Below, one piece after another: positions 61,901-64,000 of a stretch of DNA of 64,000 nucleotides; the stretch's first letter is position 1, and every line of letters starts with the position of its first letter. Source of the stretch: Dasyornis broadbenti (lineage: Eukaryota; Chordata; Aves; Passeriformes; Dasyornithidae); contig VZRN01005888.1 of the NCBI GenBank assembly GCA_013397935.1, positions 332,243-396,242 on the forward strand. The letters run 5' to 3'. Made by a program: the position numbers and the translations under genes. The notes under the pieces were generated by a model, which was not told the origin of the DNA, ran no database searches, and saw nothing but the letters and a program-made list of their open reading frames with translations.

Positions 61901-64000
61901 ATCCTTTTCACACCTCTATGATGATAAAAAAAAAGGGGTTATAATAGTTTTAATATATTTCTCAAAAGGAGTGTGACTTCAGAGACCCTAAAAGTTTTCA
62001 CGGATGAAAAATTATTTACCCAATTTTTGTTTGGATTAAATTTTGACAAACAGAAAGCCCCACAGTATTAAATCTTACAAAACCAGGTAGGATTCAAAGT
62101 GGAATGTAGCCTGATGCCTTTTACAAAGGTTTGAAGCAAATTCAGGCTGAATTTCCATGACCCACCATCCCAAAGTAACACTTCTGTGGACCACTGAAAT
62201 GAGAAGCCACATCTTTTACAGTGAAGCAGCTCTACATATGTATTTTTTGGCCCTTGTGCAATACATGGTTTTGTAGCTCTAAGTTGATTTAATATACTAA
62301 AATATCAATACATAATACTGTATATATACACCCATACACATAAACACAGAGCAGTTAGATACTTCATATGCTGAAATGTATCTCAGATTTTGATTTCATA
62401 TACTTATTAATCACTGAAAAAAGTTCACTTTGTGTTTCAATAAGCTCTACCTATTTAAGGCAACACTGATATGACATAGAGTTCCCATTTAAGAGTAAAT
62501 ACTCTGCTGAGATAGCAGCTGTCATTCCATCATCTTATTTGGGCTGTGAATCCTGAACCATAAATTCTCTGTTTTTTATATTGTTCCTTACTATCTGATT
62601 AATCAAAACATCAAATTTAATCTTAAACAGTATCTGGTTGTCTAAACCCTTTTTGCCCCACAACTGGGCCCTTTGCTGGGGGAAATAAAGAGATGGAAGG
62701 TCTCTGGACTAAGGTTGAGGTGTAGGATGGAGGTTTCTCTAGTGACAGGAAGAGCTGAGTTCAGCAGAGCTCAGATACAGCAATCTACTGAATGCTTTGT
62801 TGGAGGGGGAATAACCTAGGGGCTATTTTTGGACTACAAATTCATATTTTGCTTACTTAAGTCTGTTTTGTGTTCTGGCTCCTTATTTCTGATACACCAA
62901 GATCATTGCCCCACAAACAGCATAGGTAGAGGCATGCTAAAACAAACTACAGTGCAGAGATCTCTGAGTTTCTTTCTAGTAGTTGGAAGGGAGAGAAGTA
63001 CTTTTGAGGTGCAATTAATCCATTCTGGTTTAGGCATCCAAAACCAAAAAATCTAAAATTTAGCCTATGAAAAATGAGGTTCTGTACCTCAGAATACCTG
63101 CTTTTAAATGACTAGCTCAGGCTCACATTCTCCATTAGCTCCGATGAATCCTGCTCAAGAAATCCTCAGGAGTGTCATTAAGACAGAGGGACTTGAGCAT
63201 GAGACAATTGCAATTCCAACTTAGAATGATTTACTGATATCTGTGAGGTTCTTCTACACTACTTACAGGTTTATTTCTTTTCCAGAAAGGTTAAACCCAA
63301 AATCCTCTTTCAGTCTCCCTGGGTGTGGAATAAGGTGCTCATTTGAACCATCTTGTTAGTTGGAGCTGGTGAGGAGGCAATTGAGCCTTTGTTGTTGTCT
63401 TTCTTACCGTAGTGGGACGATCTGTTTTTAATTCTCATGTCATGGGTAATCTTGAAAGACTTGAGGTCTCACTGAATTTGAGCAACACAGAAGACACCTT
63501 AGCTTACAGAGAAAGCTGTCCCAAACTGGCCATTGCAAAGCAAAACTTGCAATTTCTTAGTGACAAAGGACTTACAGCTCCTTTCCCAAGACTTTAATAT
63601 CATTAACATCTACAGATTTTGAGCTATATTTCCCCCTCTCAGTCATGACCTCTTGAAGAGTCAGATGCGTAGAAGTAAAAAATAGCTGACTTGACTTCTT
63701 TTGAGAGAACATTCCAGTTCCGTCCCTTATTATTTTCATTATGATTGAAGATATAATTGATTTATTTTTCTTTTGATCCACCAAATGACTCCTTGAAAAT
63801 GAAACTGCTTATTGTTCTGCAATTGCCTTGAAGACCTATGTACTGCAAAGCCAGAATCATTCTCTTCTGGTGCTATCAACCTGGAAAAGGAAAATAAGAA
63901 GAAAGCAAAAGATGACAAAAGAAAAGGAGAAAGAAATATTTGCCCTAAAAATAAGCTAGGACTTGCACTAATTTGCAGAGAGAGTTGGTACTTTGGTTGG

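Larger units (their letters stand above)
57395..64000 (+). other. AKAP6: AKAP6 intron (5' part), downstream of last visible exon
   Basis: This is intron beginning GTAATA; its acceptor lies outside the window. It has a CR1 fragment at 57658-57735, an AT/CA-rich simple stretch at 58880-58920 and a TAATTA-rich patch near 59080-59115. The rest is AT-rich unique sequence with only short random frames. Confidence 0.85.

Overview
This window is a stretch of vertebrate nuclear DNA, most likely from a bird. It is AT-rich and sparse in coding sequence. It holds two short remnants whose sequence matches the conserved 3' end of CR1 LINEs, the dominant retroposon of birds and other sauropsids, and no Alu, B1 or L1-type repeat is apparent. 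It also contains two single N bases, as expected of a draft assembly. There are no rRNA or tRNA genes, no prokaryotic features and no intact mobile element that I can recognise.

The one gene I can name is AKAP6 (mAKAP, muscle A-kinase anchoring protein), read on the + strand. Four consecutive internal coding exons are present: 18400-18548, 24399-24519, 53596-53742 and 57170-57394. All have AG/GT borders and compatible phases. Together they give 214 uninterrupted codons from the central part of the protein, the spectrin-like repeat region that known work ties to nuclear-envelope targeting. Neither end of the gene is here. Bases 1-18399 and 57395-64000 are the flanking introns, and the exons are separated by introns of about 5.9, 29.1 and 3.4 kb. 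The window is therefore about 99% intron.

The introns contain microsatellites and homopolymers, recurrent A/C-rich tracts, two CR1 fragments, a near-perfect hairpin palindrome (5892-5941), two canonical G-quadruplex motifs, a strong CTCF-like match (38540-38551), two perfect MEF2 consensus sites, and three blocks with clustered transcription-factor-like motifs that could be conserved enhancers.

The part most worth a second look is 37.7-45.0 kb, inside the 29-kb intron. It carries several exon-like open segments on both strands. The best is an antisense pair (44071-43977 joined to 40438-40333) with matching splice phase and a consensus donor. Next to it lies an antisense block (38389-37707) that reads like a coding sequence broken by stops and frame changes. 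These could be a nested or decayed gene. They could also be chance open frames in a large intron, and I cannot name a product. Most other open frames in the window look like random intronic ORFs.
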